A stretch of DNA of 49,778 nt from positions 1 through 49,778 of the forward strand of contig CAXOVY010000005.1 of assembly GCA_964213355.1 (NCBI GenBank), written 5' to 3'. Position numbers and translations under genes: made by a program. Shown here piece by piece: positions 32,842-41,992 of this stretch (its first letter is position 1; every line of letters starts with the position of its first letter). This DNA comes from JBAXAM01 sp964213355. GTDB lineage: Bacteria; Pseudomonadota; Gammaproteobacteria; UBA9339. Under the pieces are notes generated by a model that saw nothing but the letters and a program-made list of their open reading frames with translations, did no database searches and was not told where the DNA came from.

Positions 32842-33634
32842 TAATTGGCCATAAATGATAGAAGTGATGGACAGGGCCGTGACCCTTTCCTACTGAATTT
32901 TCTTTTGATGCCAGCATTGCTCCAGATAGATATAGTTTTGCGTATTTACAAGCATTTATAAGTGGCATACCAAGCGCTAAATAAGAAGAAATTGCAGCAG
33001 ATAACGTACATCCAGTACCATGGGTATTGTTGGAGTCGATACGGTTTGCTTCAAGCCATAACATAAGTCCACTTTGCTCTAGGAACAGATCATTAGAAGA
33101 AGCCTTACTTGAGTGTCCACCTTTCAACAAAACTGCTTTGGATCCCAATTCTATAAGCTTTACTGCGAGTTTTTCAATGTCATCTGATTCACCTACGAGT
33201 GTGTGAGCTTCGGGTAGATTAGGAGTAATTATAGTAGACATAGGTATTAGCTCTGCTTTCAAAGTTGCGATAGCATCTGTTAATAAAAGTGAATCTCCAC
33301 TTTTTGCAACCATAACTGGATCAAGAACTATGGGAATATTGGTCGCGTGTTTTTTCAGAAAATTTGCGACCAAATCTATAATAGGCGCAGAAAACAGCAT
33401 GCCAATTTTAATACTATCAGGAGTGATATCATCGAAGATGGCTTCCAGTTGTTCTTTGATTGCTGCAAGCGGAATATTGTAGCAATTTCTAACTCCACAG
33501 GTGTTTTGTATGGGAAGAGCTGTAAGCACCGTCATTCCATAGCATCCTAGTGCTGAAAATGTTTTTAAGTCAGCTTGAATGCCAGCGCCTCCAGATCCAT
33601 CAAATCCAGCAATAGATAAACATTTATATTTCAT
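32831..33634 (-). CDS. thiD: Hydroxymethylpyrimidine/phosphomethylpyrimidine kinase ThiD
   Basis: A 267-residue ribokinase-fold enzyme that phosphorylates HMP twice to HMP-PP, the pyrimidine half of thiamine. Signatures: SIAGFDGSGGAGIQADLKTF at the N-terminus, LDPVMVAKSGDSLL, TPNLPEA, and the anion-hole/catalytic NTHGTGCTLSAAI. A GGAGGA ribosome-binding site precedes the ATG. It lies downstream of an ABC importer for a thiamine precursor, so its substrate probably comes from salvage. No ThiC, ThiG or ThiE is in the window. Confidence 0.95.
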   Translation of the reverse strand: MKYKCLSIAGFDGSGGAGIQADLKTFSALGCYGMTVLTALPIQNTCGVRNCYNIPLAAIKEQLEAIFDDITPDSIKIGMLFSAPIIDLVANFLKKHATNIPIVLDPVMVAKSGDSLLLTDAIATLKAELIPMSTIITPNLPEAHTLVGESDDIEKLAVKLIELGSKAVLLKGGHSSKASSNDLFLEQSGLMLWLEANRIDSNNTHGTGCTLSAAISSYLALGMPLINACKYAKLYLSGAMLASKENSVGKGHGPVHHFYHLWPIIES

Positions 33635-33644
33635 AATGATCCTC

Positions 33645-33673
33645 CGATAAAATTCCTAGATATTAAGATGCAA
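33645..33673. repeat. 29-bp imperfect direct repeat, copy at the ThiY-like gene 3' end
   Basis: Partner of 32813-32841, 832 bp away. Together they flank thiD exactly. Confidence 0.7.
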
Positions 33674-34600
33674 CGCATAGCTATCAATAGTTGGAACATA
33701 GGTGATCAACTTTTCTTTGTACATAAAATCAGCAAGGTTTTGATAGCGTGTTCGGTCTAATTTTGCGGGGTCGCGAGCAAAATAGGGTAGAGTTAAAAAC
33801 CATGCTTTTTCATTCAAGGTGTTATTTAGCTCTGGATGGTTTGCTGCAAATTTTTGCCAGCTTTTCTGCGGATTTTTTTGCAAATAATCTATTCCTTGTT
33901 TAAGCGCTCTAGTAAATTTAATCAAACTTGGATCGTTAATTTTATTTTTATTCGTTACTAAAATCAGCTCCTCATATAGAGGAAAGCCATATTTTTCCGG
34001 ATAAAACGTGCGAACGGGTTTGTCTGCTAGTTCCATAACGATTGGTTCAAAATTGCGCATACCGCCGGTGAAGCCATCAATTTTATCGGTAAGCAGTGCT
34101 TGTGTAAGATTGAATTTTACATTTATCAATTCAATGTCACTAGTATTTAGTTCGGCACTTTTTAGCATAGTAGTTAATAATATATTATCAATCCCAGGTA
34201 CGCTGAACCCGATGCGTTTTCCTTTGAGGTCTTTAATAGAGTAAATTGAGCTATTTTTTAAAACAACTAGCGTGTTTAAAGGCGTATTAATTAAAGTGGC
34301 AAAACGTGTTAATGGTAGGCCAGTAGTTACTTTATACATTAGTGCTGGTTGATAGCTTACGGCGATATCTGCCTTGTTAACAGCAACCATTTTTTCTCCT
34401 TCGGATGTATCTGCGGGAGGAATAAATTTGACTTTAAGTCCCTGTTTTGCAAAAAAACCTTCCTGCTGAGCTACAAATAGTGGAGCATGGTTAGGATTGA
34501 CAAACCAGTCGAGGACAACGATCAATGATTTTTGATTATTAGCAAAAGCGATTTTGCAAAACATAAGTAGTAAGCAAATAAATATTTTTTTAATAAACAT
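33656..34600 (-). CDS. NMT1/THI5-like substrate-binding protein (ThiY type)
   Basis: A 314-residue periplasmic binding protein with a clear signal peptide (MFIKKIF, hydrophobic core, KIAFA then NNQK). The start of the mature part (VVLDWFVNPNHAPLFVAQQEGFF) and later LKGKRIGFSVPG and YGFPLYEELILVTN are typical of ThiY, which captures a pyrimidine precursor of thiamine such as formylaminopyrimidine or HMP. The gene overlaps the permease by 11 bases. It delivers substrate to the permease and ATPase encoded upstream. Confidence 0.9.
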   Translation of the reverse strand: MFIKKIFICLLLMFCKIAFANNQKSLIVVLDWFVNPNHAPLFVAQQEGFFAKQGLKVKFIPPADTSEGEKMVAVNKADIAVSYQPALMYKVTTGLPLTRFATLINTPLNTLVVLKNSSIYSIKDLKGKRIGFSVPGIDNILLTTMLKSAELNTSDIELINVKFNLTQALLTDKIDGFTGGMRNFEPIVMELADKPVRTFYPEKYGFPLYEELILVTNKNKINDPSLIKFTRALKQGIDYLQKNPQKSWQKFAANHPELNNTLNEKAWFLTLPYFARDPAKLDRTRYQNLADFMYKEKLITYVPTIDSYALHLNI

Positions 34601-35342
34601 GTTGTTCTATCTCCCATGAAATTACGGTTTTTATTAATATATCAATTGCAAAATAAAATATTAAAGTTAATGCAACCAGCACAAGTAGTGCTGCAAACAT
34701 TAAATCAATTTGCATTCTTGAGTTTGCATTCAAAATTAAAAAACCCAGTCCTTGGCCCGAGCCAACCCATTCACCAATTACTGCGCCCATTGGTGCAAAA
34801 GTTGCAGCAACACGCAAACCATTCCCAAGTGAAGGCAGCGCAGCGGGGATACGAATGCGTCGAAGTGTTTGCCATTTTTTAGCATTCATGGTTTGTGCTA
34901 AATCTAAATATGCTTGTGGTGTGTGGCGCAGCCCATCATAAAATGCACTAGTAATCGGGAAAAATAGCATCAAAATTGTAGTTACAATTTTTGACGTCAT
35001 GCCGTAACCAAACCAAATGACAAGTAAGGGGGCAATTGCAAATGTTGGTAATGCTTGGCTAATTAATAAAATTGGTAAAAACCATAAACGCATTGGACGA
35101 AAATAGATTAATATCAGTGCGCTAAGTGTCCCAAGCAAACAGCTTAAAATAAAACCAAGTGTGGCTTCGATTGCTGTTGGTATTGATTGCTCGAGAACTA
35201 AAATGCCATGATGCTTAAAGCTTTTTAGTACCAGAATAGGCGAGGGCAAAATGTATGGTGGCAAATTAAATAATGTTACAATAGATTGCCATATTAAAAT
35301 GAGCGCTATCGTAATTATTATTCCGCGTAATAAAATTTTCAT
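34590..35342 (-). CDS. ABC transporter permease (ThiX type)
   Basis: A 250-residue inner-membrane permease with about six spans, starting with a span at residues 6-28. The EAA-type loop is visible around AQTMNAKKWQTLRRIRIPAALPSLGNGLRV, which docks the ATPase. It belongs to the SsuC/TauC/ThiX group. Its start codon overlaps the ATPase stop (ATGA). Context with the NMT1-like binding protein and thiD assigns it to thiamine-precursor uptake. Confidence 0.9.
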   Translation of the reverse strand: MKILLRGIIITIALILIWQSIVTLFNLPPYILPSPILVLKSFKHHGILVLEQSIPTAIEATLGFILSCLLGTLSALILIYFRPMRLWFLPILLISQALPTFAIAPLLVIWFGYGMTSKIVTTILMLFFPITSAFYDGLRHTPQAYLDLAQTMNAKKWQTLRRIRIPAALPSLGNGLRVAATFAPMGAVIGEWVGSGQGLGFLILNANSRMQIDLMFAALLVLVALTLIFYFAIDILIKTVISWEIEQHVY

Positions 35343-36106
35343 AAAAATTCCGCACTGTTTTTGGTAAGTAGTTGCAGCAGCTTTGCATGTTGCGCGAGTA
35401 AATTTACGTCAGTTGGGTCGCGTGGGGCAATACCTTGCGGCTCAATCGGGTCGCTTATTTTTACTGGTGAGTCAGTCATAGTGTAAATATAATCCCCGAG
35501 TCTTAATGCTTCTAGTGGGTCGTGAGTTACAAGTAAAACGCTGCGGTCAGCTAATAATTTAGCGGCCAAATTCTGCAGTTTTAATCGTGTAATTACATCT
35601 AAAGATGAGAATGGTTCGTCCATTAAGATTATTGGACGATCTTCAAATAAAGTTCTTACTAGTGCAACACGTTGACGCATACCCCCAGACAATTGTTTTG
35701 GTTTTAGTTCAATAATGTTTTTTAAGCCAGCATTTTTCAAGAGATCGATCGCTCTTTGTTTTACCTGAGTTGTTATTGTCTCATTGCGCAAGTGAGCGCC
35801 AATTAAGACGTTATCTAAAACATTTAACCATGGCATTAATAAATCCTGTTGTGCCATGTAAGTAATACGGTGGTTTAGAGATAGATTATCTGAAGTCGAA
35901 ATATTGCCATAACATTCAGTATTTTTTTCATATGGCAATGCGGCAATAAAGCGTAGCAGTGTTGTTTTACCTACGCCGCTTGGACCAAGCAAACAAGTCC
36001 ATTTCTGCGCAGGCAAATAAAAATCCAAATTATCAAAAAGATGAAGCTTTTGATAACGAATGCAGAGTTTTGAAATAGTAATTGCTGGCGGTTGATTTTT
36101 GTTCAT
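35339..36106 (-). CDS. ABC transporter ATPase (ThiZ type)
   Basis: The ATG at 36106 gives 255 residues; a TTG three codons earlier is less likely. Walker A is LLGPSGVGKTTLL, the Q-loop is YMAQQDLLMPW, the ABC signature is LSGGMRQRVALVRT, Walker B is RPIILMDEPFSSLD, and the switch His is in LLVTHDPLEA. It powers the adjacent permease. It is the first gene of the four-gene thiamine-precursor operon and diverges from mraZ. No TPP-riboswitch core is seen in the short leader. Confidence 0.92.
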   Translation of the reverse strand: MNKNQPPAITISKLCIRYQKLHLFDNLDFYLPAQKWTCLLGPSGVGKTTLLRFIAALPYEKNTECYGNISTSDNLSLNHRITYMAQQDLLMPWLNVLDNVLIGAHLRNETITTQVKQRAIDLLKNAGLKNIIELKPKQLSGGMRQRVALVRTLFEDRPIILMDEPFSSLDVITRLKLQNLAAKLLADRSVLLVTHDPLEALRLGDYIYTMTDSPVKISDPIEPQGIAPRDPTDVNLLAQHAKLLQLLTKNSAEFL

Positions 36107-36178
36107 AGAAAACAATCATACTTTAAATGTAACTATTCAGCGATTTTAAGTATATGTTTAATTTACCCATATATCTAT

Positions 36179-36238
36179 TTGACAGTTGGTAATTTTTTGT
36201 TATAGTGGTGCAAAGTGGCATGAGGTGGAAAAAAGTGG
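36179..36238 (+). promoter_or_regulatory. dcw cluster promoter overlapped by four MraZ boxes
   Basis: TTGACA (36179-36184), a 16-base spacer and TATAGT (36201-36206) form a strong sigma-70 promoter. GTGG recurs at exactly 10-bp steps at 36205, 36215, 36225 and 36235, overlapping the -10 box and the transcription start. MraZ is known to bind such 10-bp-spaced repeats before its own gene, so this should be the autoregulatory operator. Confidence 0.85.
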
Positions 36239-36250
36239 ATAAATTGAAAA

Positions 36251-36709
36251 ATGTTCCGGGGAATTAATTTCATAAATTTGGATGCAAAAGGGCGTATGAC
36301 GATGCCGACGCGTTATCGTGCGCAATTGCCTGTTGAATTAAAAGAGCAATTAATAGTCACGATTGATACCGAAGATAAATGCCTATTACTTTACCCCTTT
36401 CCTGTTTGGGAAGAGATCGAAAAGAAAATCGAAAATCTTCCAAGTTTTAATCAGGTCACGCGTCGTATTCAGCGTTTATTAATTGGTCACGCAACTGAAT
36501 TAGAAATGGATGGTAGTGGACGCCTCTTGTTACCGCCACTTTTACGTGAATATGCAAACCTTGATAAAAATGTAATGTTAATTGGTCAAGGCAAAAAATT
36601 CGAAGTTTGGGATAAGAAAATTTGGACCGAGAATCGTGATAATTGGTTGGCTAAAGGATTGAACGAATTGTCAACCTTACCGCCAGAATTGCAATTGCTG
36701 TCGTTGTAA
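36251..36709 (+). CDS. mraZ: Transcriptional regulator MraZ
   Basis: A 152-residue protein of two SpoVT/AbrB-like halves, with the paired signature segments LDAKGRMTMPTRYR (near residue 10) and MDGSGRLLLPPLLR (near residue 80). It forms a ring that binds the repeats directly upstream and usually represses the dcw operon. It is the first gene of the cluster. The leader before the ATG (GAAAA) shows no good ribosome-binding site. Confidence 0.97.
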   Translation: MFRGINFINLDAKGRMTMPTRYRAQLPVELKEQLIVTIDTEDKCLLLYPFPVWEEIEKKIENLPSFNQVTRRIQRLLIGHATELEMDGSGRLLLPPLLREYANLDKNVMLIGQGKKFEVWDKKIWTENRDNWLAKGLNELSTLPPELQLLSL

Positions 36710-36717
36710 GAAGTTGG

Positions 36718-37707
36718 ATGAATAAAAAACACAAGTTTTGGTCGCGTCCTAGAAAGCACTCTTCCCCCGATGTTTTGGGGGAGGATTTAGGTGGTGAGCA
36801 CGAACCGGTTTTGCTTCGAGAATCGATAGACGGATTGGCTGTAAAAGAAGATGGAATTTATGTCGATGCGACTTTTGGTCGTGGTGGGCATAGCTCAGGG
36901 ATTTTGCAGCGTCTTGGTACAAAGGGAATGTTGTTGTGTATAGATAAAGATCAGGAAGCGATCCAAAAGGCGCTGCAAATTAGTGATAAGCGTTTAATTG
37001 TTCGGCAAGGATCGTTTGCCAACATTAAATCATGGATCAATGAATTAGATTATAGCGGTAAAGTTAATGGTATTTTGTTGGATCTAGGAGTTTCTTCACC
37101 GCAATTAGATAGCGTCGAGCGTGGATTTAGCTTTCTGCATGACGGGCCATTAGATATGCGGATGGATCAAGAGCAGTTACTTGATGCGGCCTCGTGGCTT
37201 AGTCGTGCTAAAGAACATGAAATTGCCTGGGTTTTAAAAGAGTATGGTGAAGAACGTTTTAGCAAAAGAATTGCGCATGCAATTGTCCAGGAGCGTGCAA
37301 TTGCGCCAATTGTAACTACAGGGCGATTAGCTGAGATTGTAAAAAAAGCTAATCCAAAATGGGAGGAGTACAAGCATCCGGCAACTAGAGCATTTCAGGC
37401 GATTCGTATATTTATTAATAATGAATTGCAAGAGCTGCGTGATTGTTTGGAGCAATGTTTGGATGTGCTCGCAATTGGTGGGCGTTTAGTTGTTATTAGT
37501 TTTCATTCACTGGAAGATCGTATTGTAAAGCAGTTTATGCAGAAGCATATAAGAGGTCATGTTCCAGAAGGAGTGCCCTTGCGTGATATACAGCTACCCA
37601 GGCGTTTTGAGCGCATTGGACGGGCTATTCACGCTAGTGCAGAAGAAATAAATAATAACCCGCGTTCAAGAAGCGCGGTGCTTAGGATAGTGGAGAAATT
37701 AAAATGA
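36718..37707 (+). CDS. rsmH: 16S rRNA m4C1402 methyltransferase RsmH
   Basis: A 329-residue enzyme that methylates N4 of C1402 in 16S rRNA. SAM-binding DATFGRGGHSSGIL, ILLDLGVSSPQLD, ATRAFQAIRIFINNEL and ISFHSLEDRIVKQF are all present. The protein usually begins near EHEPVLL; here ~26 extra basic or polar residues precede it if the ATG at 36718 is used. A TTG at 36773 would shorten this extension. It lies 8 bases after mraZ and overlaps ftsL by 4 bases (ATGA). Confidence 0.96.
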   Translation: MNKKHKFWSRPRKHSSPDVLGEDLGGEHEPVLLRESIDGLAVKEDGIYVDATFGRGGHSSGILQRLGTKGMLLCIDKDQEAIQKALQISDKRLIVRQGSFANIKSWINELDYSGKVNGILLDLGVSSPQLDSVERGFSFLHDGPLDMRMDQEQLLDAASWLSRAKEHEIAWVLKEYGEERFSKRIAHAIVQERAIAPIVTTGRLAEIVKKANPKWEEYKHPATRAFQAIRIFINNELQELRDCLEQCLDVLAIGGRLVVISFHSLEDRIVKQFMQKHIRGHVPEGVPLRDIQLPRRFERIGRAIHASAEEINNNPRSRSAVLRIVEKLK

Positions 37708-38036
37708 ATGCAGTAGTGCGGGCAGTTGCTTCGGACAATACATTTGCACGGAATGCATTGATTAGTTTTAATTTGCCGGAATTAAAAATTTTGGTGTTGG
37801 TATTTTTGTTGTTAATTTCAGCGTTGGGGGTGGTTTACGTTAAAGATCTCAATCGTCGCTTATTTATAGATCAGCATAAGTTGCAAGTGCAAAGTGAACA
37901 GTTGCAGTCTGATAGCAATAAGTTGTTATTGGAACAAAGTGCATGGGCGGCACAGGCGCGAGTGCAAAGAGTTGCACAACAACAATTGCAAATGCAAATA
38001 CCTCCATCAGCTGAGGTGGTAGTGATTAAAGTCTGA
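37704..38036 (+). CDS. ftsL: Cell division protein FtsL
   Basis: A 110-residue bitopic protein: cytoplasmic head, a membrane span at ~29-46 (ELKILVLVFLLLISALGVV) and a periplasmic leucine-rich coiled coil (QHKLQVQSEQLQSDSNKLLL). The position between rsmH and ftsI and the size fix the assignment. It forms the FtsQLB complex that activates FtsWI. Confidence 0.92.
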   Translation: MNAVVRAVASDNTFARNALISFNLPELKILVLVFLLLISALGVVYVKDLNRRLFIDQHKLQVQSEQLQSDSNKLLLEQSAWAAQARVQRVAQQQLQMQIPPSAEVVVIKV

Positions 38037-38042
38037 TGTGTT

Positions 38043-39731
38043 ATGCATGATCAAGATCGAGATCGAGATAACTATAGATGGCGACTATTAATTTTAGTAT
38101 TAATTATGTTCACCGCTGTTTTGGGATTGCTTGGCCGTATTGTTTACTTAGGTATTGTTAAACATGGTTTTCTGCTTGATCAAAGTAATATTCGCAGTAT
38201 CCGTGAAGTGAACATTCCGGCACATCGCGGTATGATTACTGATCGTAATGGCAAGCCACTGGCAATTAGTATACCGGTAGCATCAGTTTGGGTTAATCCA
38301 AAACTGTTCAATGCTACCACTGAGCAGATGGCACAATTGGCATTATTGCTAAATTTACCAAGTAGTACATTGCAGAAGAAAGTTACGGAGCAAAAACAGC
38401 ACGGATTTGTTTATTTGAAACGTTCTCTTCCCCAAGAAGTGGTCGCCAAAATTTTAAGTCTGCATATTCCAGGGGTATCGAAGGAGCGTGGTTATAAGCG
38501 TTATTATCCTGAAGCAGATGCTATGGCGCAAGTGGTTGGTTTTACTAATGTCGATGATCGAGGTCAAGAGGGCCTAGAATTGGCATATGATTCTTGGCTT
38601 CGTGGTATTCCCGGAAAAATGCGGGTTGTTAAGGATTGTATAGGAAATACAATTGCTAATTTAGGAGTGACTGTAGAGCCACAGCAAGGCAAGGATTTGG
38701 TACTTAGTGTTGATAGACGTGTGCAGTATTTGGCATATCAAGAGTTGAAAAAAACTGTTGAGCAATATCAGGCAGAATATGGTTCTGTGGTTGTGTTAAA
38801 AGTTAAGACTGGTGAGGTTTTAGCGATGGCCAATTTCCCCTCATACAACCCCAATAATCGTTTGGGTGTTTTCCCAGGTCGGTTTCGTAATAAAGCCGTT
38901 ACTGACGTATTTGAACCTGGTTCAACCATAAAGGCGCTTACTATTGTGAATGCCTTAAACAGCGGTAAATATAAGCCTAATTCTCTTGTTGATACTAATC
39001 CAGGTAGTTTAGTGATTGATGGTCATTTAATTCAAGATAGTGATCACGTAAATAATGGACTACTTACAGTTACAGGAGTACTGCAGAAATCTAGTGATAT
39101 CGGTGTGGCTAAAATGACTCTATCATTACCAAGCAATAGCTTATTAAGTTTATTGAGTAGTATTGGTTTTGGTCAAAGCACGCAAAGTGGTTTTCCAGGA
39201 GAGGGCATTGGAGTTTTGCCGAATCATTTAAAATGGCGTCCATTTGTACTTGCTACTTTATCCTTTGGTTATAGTATTTCAGTGAGCTTATTACAATTGG
39301 CTCAAGCATATGCAGTAATTGCGTCTTATGGTTTATTACGGCCAATAACATTTGTAAAAAGTGACGAGTCAGTGCTTGGCAAACAAGCGTTATCACAAAA
39401 AGTATGTCGTCAAATGTTGACGATGTTGGAAACAGTTCTAGATATTGGAGGTACGGGTAAGCAGGCACAAATTCCTGGGTATAGAGTTGCAGGAAAAACG
39501 GGAACTGCACATATTGCAAAAACAGGTGGCTATTATACGGATCGATATTTCGCGACGTTTGTTGGTATCGCTCCAGTTACTGATCCGCAGCTGGTTATAG
39601 CTGTAGTGGTCAAAAATCCACGTGGCAGTCACTATCATGGCGGTAGTGTTGCTGCACCAGTATTTGCCAACATTATGAATGGTACCCTACGAGTCTTAGG
39701 AGTTCCGCCAGATGATAAAGAGAGTATATAA
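38043..39731 (+). CDS. ftsI: Division-specific transpeptidase FtsI (PBP3)
   Basis: A 562-residue class B penicillin-binding protein. It has a membrane anchor at ~14-36, a pedestal domain starting with IPAHRGMITDRNGKPLA, and the transpeptidase active site STIK (S294, K297). The second motif reads S-S-D (350-352) where most PBP3 enzymes have S-S-N. KTG is at 485-487. It crosslinks septal peptidoglycan with FtsW. It begins 6 bases after ftsL. Confidence 0.97.
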   Translation: MHDQDRDRDNYRWRLLILVLIMFTAVLGLLGRIVYLGIVKHGFLLDQSNIRSIREVNIPAHRGMITDRNGKPLAISIPVASVWVNPKLFNATTEQMAQLALLLNLPSSTLQKKVTEQKQHGFVYLKRSLPQEVVAKILSLHIPGVSKERGYKRYYPEADAMAQVVGFTNVDDRGQEGLELAYDSWLRGIPGKMRVVKDCIGNTIANLGVTVEPQQGKDLVLSVDRRVQYLAYQELKKTVEQYQAEYGSVVVLKVKTGEVLAMANFPSYNPNNRLGVFPGRFRNKAVTDVFEPGSTIKALTIVNALNSGKYKPNSLVDTNPGSLVIDGHLIQDSDHVNNGLLTVTGVLQKSSDIGVAKMTLSLPSNSLLSLLSSIGFGQSTQSGFPGEGIGVLPNHLKWRPFVLATLSFGYSISVSLLQLAQAYAVIASYGLLRPITFVKSDESVLGKQALSQKVCRQMLTMLETVLDIGGTGKQAQIPGYRVAGKTGTAHIAKTGGYYTDRYFATFVGIAPVTDPQLVIAVVVKNPRGSHYHGGSVAAPVFANIMNGTLRVLGVPPDDKESI

Positions 39732-41228
39732 ATGGATGGAGAGAAAATTAAATTAAAAGATCTTTTGGTCGATACTGTGAAATTAAACGTGCAGGTCGAC
39801 TGCTTGGTTACAGGTATTGCAATCGATAGTCGTAAAATTCAGGTTGGTGATTTGTTTTTAGCTTATCGTGGCGCGGTAGTAGATGGTCGTGATTTTATTG
39901 TTGATGCTATTAATAGAGGAGCAGTGGCAGTGCTTTGTGAAGATGCAGTGCCAGATAAATATGTATTATCAACTGAGGTGCTGCCAATCATAGTTGTGCC
40001 TGGTTTGAAAAATCAAATTAGTTTAATCGCCGCTAAATTTTATGGTTATCCAGCGCGCAAATTAACAGTAATTGGTGTTACCGGGACTAATGGCAAAACG
40101 TCAATTACTCAATTTATTGCATCTGTTTTAACCAATTTGGGTGTGCCATGTGGAGTAATTGGAACAATCGGTGTTGGTTTTCCAGGAAAACTCGTTGCCA
40201 CGATTAATACCACTCCAGATCCAGTTACATTGCAACGTTGGTTGTTTAAGCTAAAAAAAGAAGGTGCACAAGCAGTTGCCATGGAGGTATCATCACATAG
40301 TCTCGTGCAACAACGTGTTAGTGGTATTGATTTTAAAATTGCAGTTTTTACAAATTTAACGCGTGATCATTTAGATTATCATGGGACGGTAGAAAATTAT
40401 GGTGTTGCAAAGAAAATGTTATTTAGGCTGCCAGGGTTACAATATGCGATAATTAACGCTGATGATGAATTTGGGCAGAAACTAGTTAAAGAGTTGAAAA
40501 CATCACTTAAGGTTTATGCCTACACAACTAAAGATACACTAGCAGAAGTGCCAACGCTTAAGGCTGAAGATATTAACTTAGGTGTTACAGGGATAAATGT
40601 TAATGTTATAACGCCGTGGGGAGAAGGTTTATTAAAAAGCCATCTTTTGGGTAGATTTAATCTTAGTAATTTGCTTGCGGTGTTAGCAGTTTTAGGAGTT
40701 ATGAAGGTAAATGTAGTTGATGCTTTGGCAGGTATGGAAAAATTAGAAACCGTGAAGGGTAGAATGCAGACTTTTGGTGGTGATAAAAAGCCATTGGTTG
40801 TGGTTGATTATGCGCATACCCCAGATGCATTGGAACAGGCCTTATTGGTGCTTAGGGGATGTTGTCGTGGAGCTATATGGTGTGTGTTTGGTTGTGGTGG
40901 TGATCGTGATCGTGGCAAGCGACCAATGATGGGGCAAATTGCGGAGCGCTATAGTGACCATATTATTATCACCAATGATAATCCGCGTGCTGAAGATCCA
41001 CAGCAAATAATAAGCGATATTTTGCAAGGGCTCTTGTGTCCGTGGGCAGTAGAGGTGGAGCAAGATCGCAGAGCCGCTATTGCACACGCAGTTGATTGTG
41101 CTCATGAGAATGATGTAGTTTTGGTTGCTGGCAAAGGGCATGAAGATTATCAGATTATTGGCATGGAAAAATTACCATTTAGTGACCAAGAAGTGGTTGC
41201 GAAGGTTTTGTATGCTAAGGTTGGTTAA
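39732..41228 (+). CDS. murE: UDP-MurNAc-L-Ala-D-Glu:meso-DAP ligase MurE
   Basis: A 498-residue ATP-dependent ligase that adds the third residue of the peptidoglycan stem. The P-loop is GVTGTNGKT (115-123). The DNPR motif at 416-419 is the signature for meso-diaminopimelate, so the wall is DAP-type. The Mur-ligase centre TNLTRDHLDYH and the C-terminal GKGHEDYQ are also present. The start codon follows the ftsI stop with no gap. Confidence 0.97.
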   Translation: MDGEKIKLKDLLVDTVKLNVQVDCLVTGIAIDSRKIQVGDLFLAYRGAVVDGRDFIVDAINRGAVAVLCEDAVPDKYVLSTEVLPIIVVPGLKNQISLIAAKFYGYPARKLTVIGVTGTNGKTSITQFIASVLTNLGVPCGVIGTIGVGFPGKLVATINTTPDPVTLQRWLFKLKKEGAQAVAMEVSSHSLVQQRVSGIDFKIAVFTNLTRDHLDYHGTVENYGVAKKMLFRLPGLQYAIINADDEFGQKLVKELKTSLKVYAYTTKDTLAEVPTLKAEDINLGVTGINVNVITPWGEGLLKSHLLGRFNLSNLLAVLAVLGVMKVNVVDALAGMEKLETVKGRMQTFGGDKKPLVVVDYAHTPDALEQALLVLRGCCRGAIWCVFGCGGDRDRGKRPMMGQIAERYSDHIIITNDNPRAEDPQQIISDILQGLLCPWAVEVEQDRRAAIAHAVDCAHENDVVLVAGKGHEDYQIIGMEKLPFSDQEVVAKVLYAKVG

Positions 41229-41233
41229 TACAA

Positions 41234-41992
41234 TTGTTTATTAAACTAGGAAATTTAAAAATTCATTATAAGGTGGCGGGTCAAGGTGCATCGATTCTGT
41301 TGCTCCATGGTTGGGGTTGCGACGCAGAAGCTGTTGCTAAATTACAAAAACATTTGGCAAAACAGTTTACTACCTATGCAATAGATTTGCCTGGTTTTGG
41401 TCTGAGCAATGTGCCGGTGGAAATTTGGGGTAGTGCAGAATATGCAGATTTAGTCGCACAGTTTATTAATGCAACCAAGATTGTTAACCCTATTTTAATT
41501 GGTCATTCTTTGGGTGGAAAAATTATTATTAAACTGGTGGCACGTAACTTAGTTAATATAAAAAAAATTGTTTTAATTAGTAGTGCTGGCGTAAAATTAC
41601 CGCGGCCGTTTAAGCTTAGTTTAAAGATTTATTTTTTTAAGGTGGTAAAGTTTTTAGCAAAGTTGCCTATTATAAAAAATATTTTTGGTTCGCGGTTTGA
41701 GTTGTATAAGAAAAAATTTGGTTCTCCAGATTATCGCAGCGCTAGTGGGCAGATGCGAGCAATTTTAGTAAAAGTTGTAAATGAAGATGTAACTGCACTA
41801 TTATCACAGATTAAAGCGCCAACGCTCTTGCTTTGGGGTGATCAGGATACTAGTACACCACTCGCAGCTGGTGCTATTATGCACAAAATGATTTCTGGTT
41901 CTAAGCTTAAAGTGTTTTCTGGTAGTGGGCATTTCCCGTTTCTTGATAATTATGAAAAAGTGGTTATGGAACTGGATGGATTTTTAAAATGA
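41234..41992 (+). CDS. Alpha/beta hydrolase in the cell-wall cluster
   Basis: A 252-residue alpha/beta hydrolase. Oxyanion region LLHGWGCDAEA, nucleophile elbow GHSLGGK, acid in LLWGDQDTSTP, and His in SGSGHFPFLD. The only good start is a TTG at 41234, just after murE. The gene overlaps murF by 4 bases. It is not a normal part of the gammaproteobacterial dcw cluster. An alpha/beta hydrolase next to a membrane-bound MurF and a Ddl occurs, to my knowledge, in some Firmicutes-type and other genomes. The substrate is unknown; a lipid- or wall-precursor ester is conceivable. Confidence 0.88.
   Translation: MFIKLGNLKIHYKVAGQGASILLLHGWGCDAEAVAKLQKHLAKQFTTYAIDLPGFGLSNVPVEIWGSAEYADLVAQFINATKIVNPILIGHSLGGKIIIKLVARNLVNIKKIVLISSAGVKLPRPFKLSLKIYFFKVVKFLAKLPIIKNIFGSRFELYKKKFGSPDYRSASGQMRAILVKVVNEDVTALLSQIKAPTLLLWGDQDTSTPLAAGAIMHKMISGSKLKVFSGSGHFPFLDNYEKVVMELDGFLK

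Noticed and set aside
36107..36250. Search for a TPP riboswitch before the thiamine-precursor ABC operon
   Set aside because: No CTGAGA-type thi-box core or matching helices on the minus strand of this short leader.
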